Shown: positions 22,420 to 34,774 of the stretch, in pieces | How positions within the stretch are numbered: the stretch's first letter is position 1 | How the letters are laid out: the number at the start of each line of letters is the position of its first letter | Origin: Cannabis sativa | Lineage: Eukaryota > Streptophyta > Magnoliopsida > Rosales > Cannabaceae | Length of the DNA: 64,000 nt | Assembly (NCBI RefSeq): GCF_029168945.1 | Contig: NC_083603.1 | Coordinates: 45,766,406 to 45,830,405 of the forward strand | Direction: 5' to 3' | Program-made: the position numbers and the translations under genes | Notes under the pieces: model-generated | What the model was told of the DNA's origin: nothing | Databases searched by the model: none | The model's input: only the letters and a program-made list of their open reading frames with translations

Positions 22420-23308
22420 TTAGAATTTAGGTATAGATATAGAATAAATTATCATATCAGGTATTTTTTTTTTATATTATTCTTAATTAATGAATTAATT
22501 AATATTTATAATTTTAATACAAATTAAAAAAATTAAGAAAATAAAAGAATTAAGAAGAGAAAAAAAAAATAACTCACGTGACAAATTATATTATTTAAAA
22601 AATGATAAATTAATTTTTTTCAAATAATAAATTAATTTTTGGAATATGTTACATGAATAGAAAATTCATTGTTTTTAAAATATAAAATATAGAAAAATAA
22701 ATAAATATTTATAAAATTAATAAAAAAATTTAAAAATAAGAAAATTAAAACAAATAAATATGTTATTTGGAGTTATTTTAATGAGTCATGTTTTTTTTTT
22801 TTTTTTTGAAACATTAATGAGTCATGTTATCATCTTATATTTCTCTTACATATAGATTTATATAGAGTTGGATAAATAGGGAAAATAGAGACCGTAATTT
22901 CGCAAGTAGCATAAATCAACAGTCTCAGTGCTTCCACGTAAGAAACCTAAAGTGATGAGCAATCCCAACCATAATAAAAAACATGATTTGACACGTGTAA
23001 TCATCAAAACGAGGTTGCACACAACACACCATACCCCAACAGGTGAACCACTTGATTAGTCTCTCCAAAAACCAAAAACTATGCGGCAGAATGAGAAGTG
23101 GATAGAATAGAACCCCATATGTGAGGCCCTGTTTTCACTTCCTAAAAGATAACACTTCACACTCTAAACTCATTTCACTCCAATCCATATCCCTATCTCC
23201 TTCTCCTTCCTCCCCCAAAATCCCACCATTGCTCAATCTCTCTCTCCCTTAAGCTAACAAGAGGAAGAAGAAGAAAACTTGGGTTAGCTTTAGCTCAACT
23301 TTACTACA
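22420..23308. promoter_or_regulatory. EF-Tu upstream region and 5' leader
   Basis: AT-rich to about 22860, then more complex sequence with a CT-rich leader (tccttctccttcctcccccaaaatcc at about 23195-23223) and a purine-rich stretch just before the ATG at 23309. This matches a promoter plus 5' UTR. No individual motif is claimed. Confidence 0.4.
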
Positions 23309-24784
23309 ATGGCGATTTCTTCAGCTGCAGCCTCAGCTTCCACTAAGCTCATTTACCCATATGCATCTTCATCTTCTCCTTCTTCTTCTTCATCTTCTTC
23401 TTCTTATCCTTCAAGCACTGCCATTTTAGCCTCTAGACCCACATCGAAACTGACCCATCTCTCTTCTTCGTTCATAAACCCATCCACCATTCTCCACCTC
23501 ACACCAGTTACCTCAACTGCCCCCACTCGCCAATCCCGGTCATTCACAATCCGAGCTGCTCGTGGGAAATTCGAGAGGAAGAAACCCCATGTCAATATCG
23601 GCACAATAGGCCACGTCGACCACGGCAAGACCACTCTCACTGCTGCTCTGACTATGGCTTTGGCTTCCACCGGAGGAGGCGCCCCAAAGAAGTACGACGA
23701 AATTGACGCAGCCCCAGAGGAGCGTGCTCGTGGTATCACCATCAATACCGCCACCGTCGAGTACGAGACCGAAAACAGGCATTACGCCCATGTCGACTGC
23801 CCTGGTCACGCTGACTATGTGAAGAACATGATTACTGGTGCTGCCCAGATGGACGGAGCTATCCTCGTCGTTTCAGGTGCCGATGGCCCAATGCCTCAGA
23901 CCAAGGAGCACATTTTGTTGGCTAAGCAAGTGGGTGTGCCTAACATGGTGGTTTTCTTGAATAAACAGGACCAAGTTGATGATGAGGAGCTTTTGCAGCT
24001 TGTGGAATTAGAGGTTCGTGAGTTACTTTCTTCGTATGAGTTTCCTGGTGATGATGTGCCTATTATTTCTGGTTCTGCTTTATTAGCTTTAGAGGCTTTA
24101 ATGGCTAATCCCAGCATTAAACGAGGAGAGAACCAATGGGTTGATAAAATTTATGAGCTTATGGACTCTGTTGATGATTACATTCCAATCCCACAACGCC
24201 AAACTGATCTCCCATTTTTACTTGCCATAGAAGATGTGTTTTCAATTACAGGTCGTGGTACTGTGGCCACTGGCCGTATTGAAAGGGGTACCATTAAGGT
24301 TACCGATACAGTCGAAATTGTTGGTCTAAGGGACACCAGAACCACTACAGTTACTGGGGTTGAAATGTTTCAGAAAATCCTTGATGATGCTATGGCTGGT
24401 GATAATGTGGGATTGTTGCTTAGAGGTATTCAGAAGGCTGATATACAGAGAGGGATGGTTTTGTCTAAGCCTGGTACCATTACCCCACATACCAAGTTTG
24501 AGGCAATTGTGTATGTGTTGAAGAAGGAAGAGGGTGGCCGGCATTCGCCCTTTTTCGCAGGTTACAGGCCTCAGTTTTACATGAGGACTACTGATGTCAC
24601 TGGTAAAGTGCTCACCATTATGAATGATAAGGATGAAGAGTCTAAGATGGTTATGCCTGGCGACCGTGTCAAGATGGTTGTCGAACTCATTGTTCCAGTG
24701 GCTTGTGAGCAGGGAATGAGGTTTGCCATTAGAGAAGGAGGGAAAACAGTCGGAGCTGGTGTTATTCAATCCATAATTGAGTAA
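23309..24784 (+). CDS. tufA: Chloroplast translation elongation factor Tu, nuclear-encoded
   Basis: Single exon of 491 codons. EF-Tu carries aminoacyl-tRNA to the plastid ribosome in a GTP-dependent step. Residues 1 to about 82 are a serine-rich plastid transit peptide with almost no acidic residues. The mature protein starts near [20 protein letters not shown]1 GHVDHGKT is at 101-108, the RGITI switch region and the DCPGH G3 motif follow, then NKQDQVDD (G4) and SGSALL (G5). Domain 2 carries [13 protein letters not shown], and domain 3 ends [15 protein letters not shown]. All catalytic motifs are intact and length fits plant cp-EF-Tu (about 470-490). Lack of introns fits the gene's cyanobacterial tufA ancestry. 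It converges on the Di19 gene about 1.1 kb downstream. The opposite-strand frames here are shadows. Confidence 0.98.
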   Translation: MAISSAAASASTKLIYPYASSSSPSSSSSSSSYPSSTAILASRPTSKLTHLSSSFINPSTILHLTPVTSTAPTRQSRSFTIRAARGKFERKKPHVNIGTIGHVDHGKTTLTAALTMALASTGGGAPKKYDEIDAAPEERARGITINTATVEYETENRHYAHVDCPGHADYVKNMITGAAQMDGAILVVSGADGPMPQTKEHILLAKQVGVPNMVVFLNKQDQVDDEELLQLVELEVRELLSSYEFPGDDVPIISGSALLALEALMANPSIKRGENQWVDKIYELMDSVDDYIPIPQRQTDLPFLLAIEDVFSITGRGTVATGRIERGTIKVTDTVEIVGLRDTRTTTVTGVEMFQKILDDAMAGDNVGLLLRGIQKADIQRGMVLSKPGTITPHTKFEAIVYVLKKEEGGRHSPFFAGYRPQFYMRTTDVTGKVLTIMNDKDEESKMVMPGDRVKMVVELIVPVACEQGMRFAIREGGKTVGAGVIQSIIE

Positions 24785-25871
24785 AAAAGAGGAACTTTAC
24801 TTTTGGAGCCTGTTAGCAAACTTTGTCATTCTCACCATTTTGAGTGGTGTCAAAAACTTTTATGTTATCAGCTTAATTCTTGTTTAGTTTTGGGACTTAA
24901 CTCAATATCCTTTCCTTTTATTCAATGTCATATATTTTGTAGGCTTGTTTCCCTTTTCTCCCTTTTATTGTTGTTTAGTCTAGCTGGATGATGTCTTTGG
25001 TGATAATTGATATAATTCAACAAAAGTTTGGCTTTAATATCTTCTTTCACCTAGGCTGCCAAAGCCGAATCTGTTCAACTTTTTAATTGTGAAAAAGAAA
25101 TTGAGATGGTTTTTTGAACTATAACTGCAATAGATTTCTCCTCTTCATGTCATAATGGCTGTTATATTTTGTGGAAGCAGTGTTTGCATCTGGTGATTTA
25201 CCAAAGTTGTGTTTAATAACATGATAATATTGAGCTTTTTTAATATTATATGTCTTAAGGTAACTGCAACATTTCAAAAGCACTATTTTCTTGGAACTTG
25301 GTTAGAGAAGTATTAAATTAAGGTTTTCATTACATTGGACATTTCAAAATCTTGATCAATTGATCATTTACTACCATGAACTTTACACTTTACAGTCTTT
25401 TAGATCAACGAAAGAGGTCGTTATTTTAAATTATTACTTTTGTAGTAGTGACTTGTGAACTTGGCAAACGTTAAAAATGGGGAAGAGGTCTCATATGCAG
25501 TTCACCACAATTTAATAGACCAAAGCAACAACCCCATCAAACAAGAAGAAACAAAGAAGAATTATATGTCTAATATTTAAGAAAGATTCACAGCTAACCT
25601 TAAAATAGGTGATTTTCTCATTCTGGTGATTATAATAAGTAGGCCTTGATACAGGCTACTGAATTGTTGTAGATATACATACATACAATATTTATATGGG
25701 GCAAATACAAATTACCCCTTACTACAAGTCATATTATTCGCCATTCAGAGATTAACTCTTCTAAAGTACCTAGTGTGGAATCTATTGGTGACTCTTCTCT
25801 AAATCCCTGCATATCCATCATTGATACTAATCTGCGGCTGATGAGTGAAGCAACCTTCTGCACTGTGAAAT
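24785..25871. other. Convergent intergenic region (EF-Tu and Di19 3' ends)
   Basis: Holds the 3' UTRs of both genes: a T-rich stretch after 24785 and, on the minus strand, the Di19 3' UTR below 25872. No extra gene or repeat is recognised. Confidence 0.45.
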
Positions 25872-27806
25872 TTACTGATCCAAGAAGATGGTTGATGCTA
25901 TCAACTGTTGCACAAATGCTGCTCTTTTCCTCTTTTCTTCGTTATCTTTTTCGCAAAATGATGCCTCGGTGCTTCACAAACAAACAGAATCAATCATAAT
26001 TCGTAATAAAGAACACAAACAGAATCAATCTTCAAAGAATAAGCCAATTCTTATCATTACTGTGGAATTTTAAACCATATTTTCACAGATGAGAAATGGA
26101 ATTCTATATGTGTGAGTGTCAAGTACTAAAAGAAAAACTAATGAGAGATTCAGAGCTGTAATGGAGCGGTTTACTAACTTGGTTACAAAGTGGGAAGAAA
26201 TACCATATTTTCATTTTAAAAACAAGATCTTTCTTTTCAGCCTTCAACAATGGTTTCCTTACACAGAACAGAGATTCCACATTACAAAATTTTACAATCA
26301 CATTTCCAATTAAGAGGAATCATTTCAGTCCCCCCTGTGCCTTGTTAAATGTCAACCAAAAAAGAAATTAACAAGATGCACTTTGCATTTAAGAGAGAGT
26401 ATATACCTTTTGTCGTCGGTAATCACAGGTGCATCAGAGCTTAAACATTCATCTTGGTGGACAAGTTTAGGCTCTGGAAATGATAGGCTGCAAATAAACG
26501 GTGAAAGCAATGGATCAGGAGCAGATTCATACAAGTCTTCCTTTCCCCGTTTACGCAGCTCCTTTCCGAGCATTGCTGCACTACCAGTCCAAAAGCCAGA
26601 TTTATGAGGTTTTCTTCTATGCTGCAGAGTGGAAATGTTTTGCCCATTTTAGTATACATTGACTCTATCAAATGAAACCAAAATCAGCACCAGTAGAAAT
26701 AGCATTAGCAGCAGTCTATTACCTTCAAGGAGCTGGCATGTTGCACCATAAAATGTCCAGTTACATCTTTCCCAAGATTAGCTGCACATAGAGGACAAAC
26801 CTGAAATAGCAATATTAAAGCTCTCATGAGGTCCAAAATCTGGCCAGAGCATGTAAATTGATTGCAAGAAAAGCCAAATACATCTCACTCTTATGATGTT
26901 TCACAAGACTTTTACATTTAGCATAAATGACACTTATCAATGGTGTGAAAGTCAGAAACTTCTCAATATATGGTTCATTGAAAAACCCAGTTCTCTGTTT
27001 ATTATGTATTTGAACTATAGAAAAAATGGGAGGAGTAATTATAGGTCAGGAATTTCACTCACTGCATTTTTCAAGTCAAAGCAATGTTCTTCCTGCAAGT
27101 GGATGCAGAGTGAAGTAACTTCAATATCCACATAACAGAAAGGGCATGGGAAACAAGGCTTTACATCTTCATCTTCATCAGTAGCATCCAAGGCAAAGCT
27201 CCGATCTGTTACATATATTTCAAAAGAACAAGTGTTTAACTTATGATTCCAACATTCAATGACAAAAACACAAATGAAAATTAGTGACCATACCACTGGC
27301 TTGGTCTCAAACATGAATGAATTATTACCCATAACCCATCTAGGAAATACAGATAAAAAAGAAATTGAATTACCCTAAGGGAAAGAATTAAAAAACATAA
27401 ACCTATGAGTGAGTTATGAAACATCTCAGAAAGATTTGCAGCTTTGAAGAAGCAATAACAAACAAACCAGAAAGGGAAAAAAATTAAAAAATTAAAAAAA
27501 AAATCCCAGAAAGGATATAAAATTCTTTGAATCAGTTCCCACCTCTAACAAGTCATTTCAGAAAGGGAAAAAGAAAAACTGCAAATCACTTTGTGCCCAA
27601 TTAGCAATTTTTTTGTAGCTAAACCCCACTTAATGAAAAGGAAAGTAAACAAAGGACCACAAAGATAGAAACTTGAGAAGAGTCCATAAACAAGTAGTAC
27701 ATTCCATAATCAAAGAAGCAAAGAAAAAACATCAAGTACCAGAGTGAAGGCGAGCAGACAAGTGTTTAGCAGAGTGAACCCTTGAAGCCCAGAAGTCAAC
27801 ATCCAT
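25872..27806 (-). CDS. Di19: Di19 (drought-induced 19) family C2H2 zinc-finger protein
   Basis: Five coding exons on the minus strand, inferred from splice joints: 27740-27806, 27063-27205, 26723-26800, 26407-26621 and 25872-25971. They total 603 bp, or 200 residues. Di19 proteins are nuclear factors tied to drought, salt, ABA and light responses and are substrates of calcium-dependent kinases. The product begins MDVDFWASRVHSAKHLSA, a Di19 signature. An acidic stretch (ATDEDEDVKP) follows, then two C2H2-type fingers: Cys43/Cys46/His58/His63 and Cys72/Cys75/His86/His91. A basic HRRKPHK patch starts at 97. The end, KRKRAAFVQQLIASTIF, is the conserved Di19 C-terminus. Length is usual for the family. 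The last exon is only 100 bp and its joint (acceptor just above 25971) was chosen because it alone keeps the conserved tail in frame. Confidence 0.92.
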
Positions 27807-28060
27807 GATGAGGTGAGTCAACTAACCGGCGACCAAAGACGGTGTGTTTTGAGAGAGAAGAAAGTTTTGGGAAATGGGTTTGTGGAAAAATGAGGTTTAG
27901 ATCAGAGAGCCTATGGGGGAAGAAGTTTCTTTCACATCAGTTTTGGGGTTTGGAATCTAAGAAGAGAGATGAAGTTATGAACATTATATTGCTCTGAAGC
28001 TGAAAGCTTTTTCTGACACACAAAAAGCTACTTGGTGGATAACTGACACGTGGAATTAAT
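27807..28060 (-). promoter_or_regulatory. Di19 5' leader and promoter side
   Basis: On the minus strand this is the sequence leading to the Di19 ATG. It is richer in GC than the DNA beyond 28060. No specific element can be named. Confidence 0.4.
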
Positions 28061-29056
28061 TATTGAATTCTATATTAAATGACTTTTCTTTCTTTTTAAA
28101 TATAATAATTATTCTATAAAAAGAAAAAAATTAAGTTAAATTGAACTGTCCTCACTCACTTAAGTGCACATAACAAACAACACCCATGATTTTATTGTCC
28201 TAGGTCATTATTTTTTATCATTATTTTCGTGTTATAAGAACTTAAGAATGAAGAATCATCAATAATCTTTTGGTGAAAACATAAGAATTATTGGGAAATT
28301 GAATTTCCAATGCTGAAAATATTCTATGTTTTGGGGCTACCTAACTTAATTTTATAAGCCTATATTTTTCCTTCTCTTTGGCTTACTTTACTTTGAATCT
28401 CAAAACCATAATTTTATATAACACAGTATCAAGAAAGATATCTTGTTGGGACTATGAATTTCAATGATGGGTTTTTCTTTGCCTTTTTGGGAAAGAAATT
28501 TTAGGAACCATATAAGAAAAGTACTATGATTATATTAAGAAGAGGGGAAGAAGAAATAGCAGGATGATTCCACACCACAATTTGGCATAATCTTTATTAG
28601 TTTAATATATCATTTAATTCAACTCATTTCATTCTATTATCTTCTTTCCAATAAAACTTTTGTTCCCATCCACAAAATAAAATAAAATAATAATATTCAT
28701 TCTTTTTCTTTTGTTTAAATTAATATTAGAGCTTTTGTGTTTCCCTATATATACGAATGAATGTCCGAGTAAGCTTAAAAAATGCTATGGATAAGTTGGG
28801 ATCTGGTTCATGCTTTCAATTAATTCAGTCAATTTTTTAAGGGAATTTATTTATAAGCATAAAAGATTTCTTTCGATCATCTAATCTTATTTAACAATCA
28901 ATAACATCATAGGATAAACTCTAATAGGATACAATATCGGGGTGCACTCTTCAGTACCAAATTTAACTCCTAATTATCATTCATTTTATTGAAAATCCAT
29001 TTCTAAAATGAATTTCATATTTATAGGTATTTTGATAGTGTATCAGTGTCTATTGT
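28061..29056. other. AT-rich intergenic, no gene seen
   Basis: No supported frame. A gggtgcactcttcag stretch at 28939 resembles the end of the MITE at 14457, but I found no partner end. Confidence 0.4.
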
Positions 29057-29175
29057 CTTTTTTTTTTTTTTTTTTTTATTTAATTTAAGCGTTTATATAT
29101 TACAATGATATTTTATTTGGGACTCGAACCCAAGACCTCCAAAATACACACCCACTTATACATTCCTTTTATGAG
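29057..29175 (-). mobile_element. SINE-like fragment (tRNA-type B box plus poly-A)
   Basis: On the minus strand the text gttttggaggtcttgg-type lead is followed by gggttcgagtccc, a good RNA polymerase III B box. About 50 bp further is an A-run (the T-run at 29058-29077 on the plus strand). The A-box part upstream is not clear, so this is a 5'-damaged SINE or tRNA-derived fragment, not a tRNA gene. Confidence 0.5.
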
Positions 29176-30174
29176 ATAAATTATAAAATAACCCTAATTT
29201 TTGTAATTCTCTCTTAAAAAAAATAAATTATTAATATTCATATAAAACGCGTCACTTTATAGCATTGTTGGACTCGGACATCACCTGGAAAATTCTCATT
29301 CTACTTCCATGTTATTTCATATTACTTTGGCTACAAGAAACACCAATGGTTTAATTAGTCACGAAATTATACTAATATAATAATATTATTAGTAGTAATC
29401 AAAGCTAAAAGGAGAAAAAAAACAAAAGGGATTATTAACATAAATCCCACACCACACCAGACAACCTAACAAAGACATGAGCATGAGTCTATCAAGTTGG
29501 ACAAAAAGTTGCTTTAGTGTCAAGGTTGACAGTGACTAAAAAGCCACTGCTGCTGGAATTGATCAAAATTAGGGTTTGTGCATTACACCTGGAATGGAAA
29601 AGGAGCCAAACAGGAACCCATAAAAGATTTAAGATTGTGTTGTGGGACAAATCTTTTTAATTTTTCTTTGTTCATACAACATTATTATATTATATTGTTA
29701 CATTGAAAAGCCAAAGGAAAAAGAAAGAGTGGGAATGAGAAACCCAAATGGAAAGGTTTTACATATATATTATTAAAGCATTTTATAGTAGTAGTGACCC
29801 TGTTATGAATAATTGGCTTCTTTTTCTTCTTCTAATTTTCATATGTATTATTTGGTATTAAACCAAAACAAAGAAAAAAAGACAGAAAGCAATAAGACAA
29901 AAAGAAACTGATTAGATGGGCTATAAATGATAAGAGTACTATGGAGTGTTAGGGTCAAGGGTCTTCAGCCTTTAATCACCTCAAACTTAAGGTCCAAAAC
30001 ATAATTGGGCTAAAGCTGGTTTGGGTTCAAGTTAACCCAACCAGTACAGACATATTTTGTTGTGAAGCTGAAATTTCCCAGATTCGTTTTCAGTACATTA
30101 GTGCCTTTTTTCAAAATATCTAACCGGCCTATGCATTGCCCAATGTTGATGACATATAATTTCTAGTTAAAAAA

Positions 30175-31050
30175 ATTAGGAAACTTACAAAAATATTGAT
30201 TTTTGGTTAAATTTTTACAAAAATATTACCACACGTCAGAAATTAAATAAAATAAAATAAAATAAAATAAAATAAGGCCTTCATCTTCCACACCCCCAGA
30301 CAGAGTCACCACAGGAACAACAGAGCAATCGGAAAACAGCTATTAATTCCAGTGAGATTGAGAAAAAAAAAAGTGAAATCGACGTCAAATAAATAATCAT
30401 GACAAAACAAGTGTAAAATAACTCTAAAACAACACTAAAACAAATCAAACAAAAGAAAGGACAACATGATTAAAAAAACTAAAAAAATGTTCTGCACAGC
30501 CTCAAAACCCAATGCAATAGCAGTTATATTTGCAAGCTCAATCTTAAAAAATCAGATGAAAAAAATTACTAAAACAACACAAAAACAAATGTAAAACAAT
30601 AAGCAGATATAACCATTTAGAAAAATATAAAAGAACCACACACCTCAAATTTTTTTTTTCTAGTGAGCTCGTCAAATGTATTTTTAGGAGAACCAAAATT
30701 AAAAAAAAAAATAACCACAAAATAACTATAGAGAAGGAAGAAAAAATGTATTTTATAGCTTCCATCTTCCACACCCACAGATAGAACCACCACAGCACCA
30801 CGAGAACACCCAGAAAATAATCATTAATTCCAACAAGATGTAACAAAAACAGTGAAATCGACGTTAAAAAAAATAAATTATGGAAAACAACCATAAAACA
30901 ACACTAAAACAAACAAAAAATAAACTAAAAAATAAACACAGTATATTGCAGTATTAAATTTATAAAAATACACAGTAAAAAAGTAAAAAATACCGCTGGC
31001 AATATTTTTGTAAAAAAATAACAAAAGTCAGTACACCATATAAATTTTTT
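30175..31050. mobile_element. Degenerate inverted-repeat element with internal direct duplication
   Basis: The left part tgatttttggttaaattt then tttacaaaaatatta is mirrored near 30999-31035 (caatatttttgtaaaaaaat then aacaaaagtcagta). Inside, a block of about 140 bp starting 'catcttccacaccc' and containing 'gtgaaatcgacgt' occurs twice in direct orientation (about 30283-30425 and 30767-30900). A frame on the minus strand at 30544-30894 is low-complexity and not supported. The transposon class is unknown. Confidence 0.5.
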
Positions 31051-31470
31051 AAAAATTATTTATAAATGAATTTTATGACACATAATATCATAAAATTGTT
31101 TAATAATTAATTTTTCAGACTATAGATCAATTAATTAGATTAGTTTCGAAGCTAATTAGAATATAGTTTAGTTTAGATAATTCATTACAAAATATTCTTA
31201 GTTGGTAAGAATTTATTCTTTATTTAGACAATTGGTCTAATTTTTAAACAGAAACTATTATGCATGTAATTATCAAACATAAACCAAAGTATAAAATAAC
31301 TTAAAAAAGTTACTTTTCATTTTGCCAATTTTTTATTTTTAATCACATGAGCCAAACAAAAGATTATTTTTTTATTTTTACCTTCACATAATAGTCACTA
31401 ATAGATAGAGATGCTAAAAACTTATCACATAGTAATCATTGTGAGAGGTATTCAACTTCTTAGACATAGT

Positions 31471-31657
31471 TGCTGAAGAAGAAGAAGAAGAAGAAGAAGA
31501 AGAAGAAGAAGAAGAAGAAGAAGAAGAAGAAGAAGAAGAAGAAGAAGAAGAAGAAGAAGAAGAAAGAAGTCTCTTATTGATTCTGAACTTTACAAGTATA
31601 TATACACATTATTAAAGAACTGTACAATGAATCACGTGCAACAATAGGCAGTTAGGT
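31471..31657 (-). mobile_element. Copia 3' LTR, outer part (split by the gypsy insertion)
   Basis: On the minus strand this continues the LTR that begins tgttagg at 53251 and is interrupted at 53180. Joining across the taggt duplication gives U3 to R/U5 text such as 'gtgtatatatacttgtaaag' and 'cagaatcaataagag'. The LTR ends in ...cagca at 31471 after a long trinucleotide run. With the internal part at 53252-55035 it forms one minus-strand copia element cut in two. Confidence 0.75.
31475..31566. repeat. (GAA)n microsatellite, about 30 units
   Basis: An uninterrupted run of gaa triplets lies at the very end of the copia LTR. It probably expanded from a short (CTT)n in the LTR's 3' end. Confidence 0.95.
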
Positions 31658-33979
31658 TGTAACACCCTAACTAACATAGGCGTATTACGTGATTTTTAAA
31701 CATGCTGTGCAGCTCGTTGCTAATCAACGAGGTTTATGAAAAACGTGATTAATTAAAATTTTTGCTTTTTAATTAAACTTATAAAATAATATTACAAAAG
31801 ACTCGGGATCCCGATTATAAAATCATTTACAAAAGTTTGCTGTTCATACAAAATAATTGTCGCCTAGCGACTAGTTACAAAAATCAGCCTTGCTGTCCCG
31901 AGGATCGTACGCTCCAGGCCTAACCGCCCCGACATGTACAATCTTCATAAGCTCGCTCACGGTCCATCAGCTTTAGCCTTGCCTTTACCTACACATAAAC
32001 GTAGAACTGTGAGTCAACAGACTCAATAAGAAAAGCATAATAATATTCATACATAAAACCTGGTCATGATCAGACGCCCATACCCTGATCATAACCCTAA
32101 CTGCCGTGTCCAACACGGTACTGAGTCACTACTGCCGTGTCCAACACGGTACTGAGTTCTGAACGTTCATAGGGACGGTAGTACTGACACGTAACAGCCT
32201 GATCGGTCGAACCGGTCATACTCCGGCTGCTCGTCATACTCCAGCCTGTACCGACGTGTTACTATATCCACCTGATCGGTCGAACCGGTCATACTCCGGC
32301 TGCTGGTCATACTCCAGCCTGTACCGACGGGATACGTCAATAGTACGGAACCACCAACCTAAGTGTCAGCCTGATCGGTCGAACCGGTCATACTCCGGCT
32401 GCTGGTCATACTCCAGCCTGTACCGACGTGACAGGATTGGATGGTTCGAAGCCAACATACATAACTAATGTAATCTTACAGGCTTCCTACATGCACGCTA
32501 AACATGTAATCTACATATGCATACTGTTATACTAATCTTACCTGGATTCTGAATTCAGGTGTGCCAGTCAACCTGACTGGAACTTTAACTGCGCGGCGGA
32601 TTACAGGCTCCTAAACCATAAAAATCACAACACTATAAGTGACACGCTAAATCACTTTCCGGGGACTTAAACTAGGAACTAAAAGTTTCCCTATCGATAA
32701 AAAGCATGGCAATACCCCCTAAAACATAAAATCGAGGAAATCTAGGGTTTTAGAATTTTCCCCAACCGGTAGACCCAGAGTGGCCATTAACCGAATTCCG
32801 GTTCGGGAAAATTCGAACCCCATCCGAATTCCGGATGCACAACCGAATTCCTTCCTCGCAGGCAGCAACAATCAAAAATTCATATCTTGCTCAAATCAAC
32901 TCCAAATCATCTCAAACCTTCCAGACCTATTCCATATAACCCCTAGAACATTTCTAAGGCATCAAAACCACCCAGATTGCACATAATCAAAAATCACCAT
33001 TAGAGCTCAAGCTTTGAGTTCTAAACTCAAACTTGAGCAAACCTAGCTAGCATGCAATCAAATCCATCTAAACTTACTTAAACATGCATAGAATAGCTTC
33101 TGAAAACAATTAAAAACATCAACAATATCACAGCAACAGATTCAAATCATTTCTCTTTGAAAACCATATTTTTGAGCTAAAAATTCCCAACTTGAAGCAA
33201 AGCAATTAACATGCATTACTAACAACCTAAATAACTTTAATTTAACAAGCTTAAATCACAGAATCTTACAACAAAACACAGCAGCAACAACATCCAAATA
33301 ATCCATGCATAACTCATATTTTCACCATTTTTATTCAAGAAAATAAAGGAAGAAGCTAGGAATCACATACCACAATCAAGAGATCACAAACTTAGGTTGA
33401 AGCTAGCTGAAAATCAATGAAAATCCCAGCCCTAGAATCCCATGCAACCAGCCGAAAAAGAGAGAGGAAAAAGAGAGAGTTTCTTTGAAAATTTTCTATC
33501 TTTTTTCTAACTTGTGATTTTTTGATAAAAAAAGAAATAAAAGCTATTAAACACAACACTCCATTTCAGCCAACACTTAGCATAAAAACACATTTATTTT
33601 TCATTAATAAACTCACTAGAAGACAAAATACTAATGGGGCAAAAAGACCATTTTGCCCCTCCACACTAAAACCACATAAATGACACTAAAGGGGTATTTT
33701 TGGGAAATTCTAAATTCCCGGCCATTCCCGACATTCCCAATGTCTAATAAACCGCCCCAAACTACTAACATACTAAGTTGTGATTTCTACTGAGCCAAAC
33801 ACCGAGTTCCAAAATACCGGGCACCGGAATGCAAAATTATGCAAACTACTACATGACATAAAAATGCATCTCTGAATTCAATAATAACAGTATAATAAAT
33901 TATTTAAATAGCTATAAATAATTTCATAATTAATCATAATTAACTGCTAATTTCCAAATTAAACTAAGCGGTCTTTACA
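31658..33979 (-). repeat. 3' LTR of the gypsy element
   Basis: About 2322 bp. It carries three direct units of about 60 bp (32198-32257, 32271-32330, 32370-32429; 'cctgatcggtcgaaccggtc' then 'cataccgacg'-like ends) and two short units with the palindrome ccgtgtccaacacgg (about 32103-32155). The open frame at 32256-32468 comes from these repeats and is not a gene. Confidence 0.93.
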
Positions 33980-33980
33980 A

Positions 33981-34774
33981 CTATCCCCCCCTTAAAAGGA
34001 TTTCGTCCCCAAAATCTAACATGAATAACTCTGGATATTGAGCTCTCATATCTGACTCTAGCTCCCAGGTGGCTTCCTCCACCTTGCTGTTTCTCCAGAG
34101 AACTTTGACCAATGCTATGGTCTTATTCCGAAGGACTTTATCCTTTTTATCCAGGATCTGCACTGGTTGTTCTTCATAAGTCATGTCCGGTTAGCTTCTG
34201 TGCTCTCATAACTGAGTATATGAGAGGGATCTGAAACGTATTTTCTCAACACCGAGACATGGAATACGTTGTGAACTGCTGATAAAGCTGGAGGCAATGC
34301 TAACCGGTATGCCACTTGACCTATCTTCTCGAGAATCTCGAAAGGTCCTGTAAATCTAGGGCATAACTTGCCTCTTTTCCCGAAACGTTTGATCCCCTTC
34401 ATCGGAGATACCCGTAAAAACACATGGTCCCCTATTTAGAACTCAACATCTCTGCGTTTCGGATCTGCGTAACTCTTCTGTCTGCTCTGTGAGGCAAGCA
34501 TTCTAGCTTTTATCTTCTCTATTGCCTCATTGGTCCGCTGCACTGACTCTGGACCTAGGTATTTCCTCTCCCCTGTCTCATCCCAGTGGATGGGAGATCT
34601 ACATTTCCTACCGTATAACAATTCATAGGGAGCCATCCCTATCGTACTCTGGTAACTGTTGTTGTAAGAAAATTCTATCAACGGTAGATACTTATTCCAT
34701 GAGCCTTCAAAGTCCATAACACAGGCTCGCAACATGTCCCCCCATTTTTTGAATTGTCCTTTCGGACTGACCAT
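33981..34774 (-). pseudogene. Gypsy integrase C-terminal half and chromodomain-like tail, broken
   Basis: Three successive frames (34436-34774, 34181-34423 and 33981-34184) carry the end of the polyprotein. First comes the integrase end (WNKYLPLIEFSYNNSYQS, YELLYGRKCRSP). Next is the GPFEILEKIGQVAYRLALP segment. Last is the tail PVQILDKKDKVLRNKTI...VKVLWRN...EEATWE, typical of Tekay/Del chromoviruses, whose chromodomains guide integration. Stops or shifts separate all three, so no intact product is possible. Confidence 0.9.

Noticed and set aside
28939..28960. gggtgcactcttcag resembling the MITE end at 14457
   Set aside because: Single end only; no inverted partner found nearby.
29120..29133. 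Possible tRNA gene from a good B box
   Set aside because: No A box, acceptor stem or anticodon arm can be drawn, and an A-run follows; better as a SINE fragment.
32256..32468. 70-codon frame with repeated DRSNRSYSGCWSYSS text (also 51462-51674)
   Set aside because: Translation of the 60-bp tandem repeat in the gypsy LTR; not a gene.
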